A stretch of 7,020 bases of DNA. Source: Deltaproteobacteria bacterium. Lineage in GTDB: Bacteria; Desulfobacterota_C; Deferrisomatia; Deferrisomatales; JACRMM01. Made by a program: the position numbers and the translations under genes. The stretch covers positions 1 through 7,020 of the forward strand of contig JACRCS010001010.1 in the NCBI GenBank assembly GCA_016218905.1, written 5' to 3'. Positions 5,605-7,020 of this stretch are shown here, piece after piece (the first letter of the stretch is position 1; each line of letters opens with the position of its first letter). The notes under the pieces are model-generated. The model was not told where the DNA came from and searched no databases. It saw nothing but the letters and a program-made list of their open reading frames with translations.

Positions 5605-5632
5605 GAAAAGAAAAGACCCTCCGGGGAGGGTC
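5605..5632 (-). terminator. Rho-independent terminator after the carboxyltransferase gene
   Basis: Read on the minus strand, GACCCTC-CCCG-GAGGGTC (plus 5615-5632) is followed by TTTTCTTTT (plus 5606-5614). It lies about 50 nt past the stop at 5683. A smaller GCCCC/GGGGC hairpin (5648-5661) sits between the stop codon and this terminator. Confidence 0.88.
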
Positions 5633-5682
5633 TGATCGTAAGCGGGAGCCCCCGGAGGGGCACCCCGAATGGAGTGCTTCTC

Positions 5683-7020
5683 TCAGCCGATCGTCACGAG
5701 CACCGCGTCTTTGGCGACGCTGTCGCCCTGATTGCAGCAGACCTCCTGGACCACACCGCTCACCGGCGCTTCGAGGCCGTTTTCCATCTTCATCGCTTCG
5801 AGGATGAGGATCACGTCGCCGGCCTTCACCGAATCACCCGGCTTCACGAGGCAGTCGATCACCATGCCGGGCATGGGGGCGACGAGAGTCCCGGCCGGCG
5901 CAGCCGCGGGCGTCGGCGCCTCGACCGGGGCAGGCTGCGGGGCGGGGGCCGCCGGGGCTACGGCGGCGGGCTGCGGCGCCGGCATCATGGCGGTCACCAC
6001 GGGAGCTCCGCCGACCATCTCCACCTCGACCTCGAAGTACTCCCCGTCCACGTAGACCCGATACTGACGCGTGCTCGGCCCCTTGGGCGGGGCGTCCTTC
6101 TTGGGCTTCTGGGTGAGCTCACCCGAAAGGGCCTTCTTCATCAACTCCTCCTCCGCTTTCGCATCCTCCAGGGTGCGAGCCTTCCACTCAGCGGGCGGCT
6201 GCGCCTTCCCATACTTCACCTCGAGGAACTTCTTACCCGTCGTGGGGAACTGGACGTACAGGAGCAGGTCCCTGCGGTCCTTCGCCAGAGCGCCGATCTC
6301 CTTCTTCGCCTTTTCGAGCTCCGGCTCGAGGACGTCTGCGGGCCGCGATGTGATCGGCTTTTCGCCTCTCGAGTACCCCTTCAGAGCCAGCTTCAGGACC
6401 TCGGGATCGATGGGGGCGGGGGGTCGGCCGTAGAGGCCGTAACAGTAGTCCTTCACCTGGCCGGAGATCATCTTGTACCGATCGGCAATCGACCCGGGCT
6501 TTCCGAAGAGCACGTTTTGGACTGCCTGCACGCCGACGATCTGGCTCGTGGGCGTTACGAGCGGCGGATAACCCAGTTCCTTGCGCACCCGCGGCAGTTC
6601 CTCGAAGACGGCCTGGAGCTTTTCCTCGTGCTGCGCTTGGCGCAGCTGGTTGACGAGGTTCGAGAGCATCCCGCCCGGAGTCTGATGGAGGAGCACGCCG
6701 ATATCGGCGACGGCGAGGCGGGTGGTGTCGAGCAGGTGCCGGTACTTGGGCCCGATGCTCTCGAGGTAATCGGCAACGTCCAGCAGGGCGTGCAGGTCGA
6801 GACGGGTGTCCCGCTCGGTACCCCGGAGCATGTGGACGATCGGTTCGATGGCCGGGTGGCTGGATCGGCCGGCGAAGGGCGCCGAGCACGTGTCGATGAT
6901 GTCGACCCCGGCCTCCACGGCCCGCAGGAACGTGTACTCCGCGAGACCGGAGGTCGTGTGGCAGTGAAGCTCGATCGGGACGTCGACGGCCTTCTTTAGG
7001 GCCTTTACGAGCTCGTAGGC
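5683..7020 (-). CDS. Biotin-dependent carboxyltransferase subunit (OadA/PycB family), 5'-truncated
   Basis: C-terminal 445 residues of a pyruvate/oxaloacetate carboxyltransferase fused to its biotin carrier. This is either the alpha subunit of oxaloacetate decarboxylase or subunit B of a two-part pyruvate carboxylase. The frame is open to the window edge, so the GTG at 6916-6918 is an internal valine. Visible order: the end of the TIM-barrel carboxyltransferase domain, with metal-ligand type H19-C-H21 (I-E-L-H-C-H-T-T-S-G-L-A), then T-P-G-G-M-L-S-N-L and the conserved carboxylase domain. After these come a charged helical linker, an Ala/Pro-rich hinge (about 5893-5985), and a biotinyl domain with E-A-M-K-M-E-N. 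The biotin lysine is codon 5788-5790, 35 residues from the end, as is standard. The partner biotin carboxylase, or the OadB/OadG membrane subunits that would decide the function, are not in the window. A terminator follows. Confidence 0.93.
   Translation of the reverse strand, partial: AYELVKALKKAVDVPIELHCHTTSGLAEYTFLRAVEAGVDIIDTCSAPFAGRSSHPAIEPIVHMLRGTERDTRLDLHALLDVADYLESIGPKYRHLLDTTRLAVADIGVLLHQTPGGMLSNLVNQLRQAQHEEKLQAVFEELPRVRKELGYPPLVTPTSQIVGVQAVQNVLFGKPGSIADRYKMISGQVKDYCYGLYGRPPAPIDPEVLKLALKGYSRGEKPITSRPADVLEPELEKAKKEIGALAKDRRDLLLYVQFPTTGKKFLEVKYGKAQPPAEWKARTLEDAKAEEELMKKALSGELTQKPKKDAPPKGPSTRQYRVYVDGEYFEVEVEMVGGAPVVTAMMPAPQPAAVAPAAPAPQPAPVEAPTPAAAPAGTLVAPMPGMVIDCLVKPGDSVKAGDVILILEAMKMENGLEAPVSGVVQEVCCNQGDSVAKDAVLVTIG

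Larger units (their letters stand above)
5345..5682. other. Gene-free region between convergent motB and the carboxyltransferase gene
   Basis: No coding sequence is supported in these 338 bp. From the left: a pyrimidine-rich stretch (5349-5390), an A6-C-T5 tract (5397-5408), a perfect inverted repeat (5422-5439), a run of RNA-like hairpins ending in a plus-strand terminator (5457-5570), and a minus-strand terminator (5605-5632). An ATG at 5466 opens a short frame that runs through both terminators and looks non-coding. Confidence 0.8.

Noticed and set aside
5466..5807. Short plus-strand ORF starting at the ATG in the structured region
   Set aside because: It has no ribosome binding site, crosses two terminators and runs into the antisense of the carboxyltransferase gene. 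The ATG sits inside a predicted RNA stem region.
5503..6999. Long plus-strand open frame (498 codons) across the carboxyltransferase gene
   Set aside because: It lies antisense to a clear biotin-enzyme gene. Its product is low-complexity His/Arg/Gly/Leu-rich, as expected from reading high-GC codons on the other strand, and it runs through two terminators.

Overview
The window is a 7 kb piece of a GC-rich bacterial chromosome. It carries ordinary core-metabolism and envelope genes on both strands. A peptidoglycan-binding MotB-type protein, a respiratory complex I subunit and an AarF/UbiB-type quinone-related kinase suggest a respiring bacterium with a Gram-negative-type envelope. The sequence does not fix the phylum. 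No tRNA, rRNA, CRISPR array, insertion sequence or phage gene was seen.

Layout. (1) 1-704, plus: the 3' part of nuoN, closed by a strong intrinsic terminator (731-766). (2) 810-1445, minus: two small genes of unknown function, encoding an 85-aa protein and a seven-cysteine 93-aa protein. Each has a good ribosome binding site, and a candidate promoter lies ahead of the second. (3) 1548-3650, minus: a tightly packed three-gene unit, read in the order phasin-like coiled-coil protein, AarF/UbiB (ABC1) kinase-like protein, hotdog acyl-CoA thioesterase. Its members overlap by 14 and 4 nt. (4) 3651-3793: a divergent control region with promoter-like elements for both sides. (5) 3794-5344, plus: a motA/motB stator pair of the PomA (sodium-type) subclass. 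(6) 5345-5682: a 338-bp stretch without a gene. It contains a perfect inverted repeat, a cluster of short RNA hairpins ending in a 12-bp plus-strand terminator, and a separate minus-strand terminator. (7) 5683-7020, minus: the 3' three quarters or so of a biotin-carrying carboxyltransferase (OadA/PycB family), with its 5' end beyond the window.

How the genes may work together. NuoN pumps ions at complex I. UbiB-type proteins support quinone synthesis or movement, so the phasin-like/UbiB/thioesterase unit may serve membrane lipid or quinone handling. MotAB uses the ion gradient for torque or another peptidoglycan-anchored job. The OadA/PycB subunit belongs to the pyruvate/oxaloacetate node. 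No wholly new system is evident. The best leads are the coupled coiled-coil/UbiB/thioesterase operon, the structured RNA after motB, the cysteine-rich small protein and a sigma-28-like element ahead of motA.
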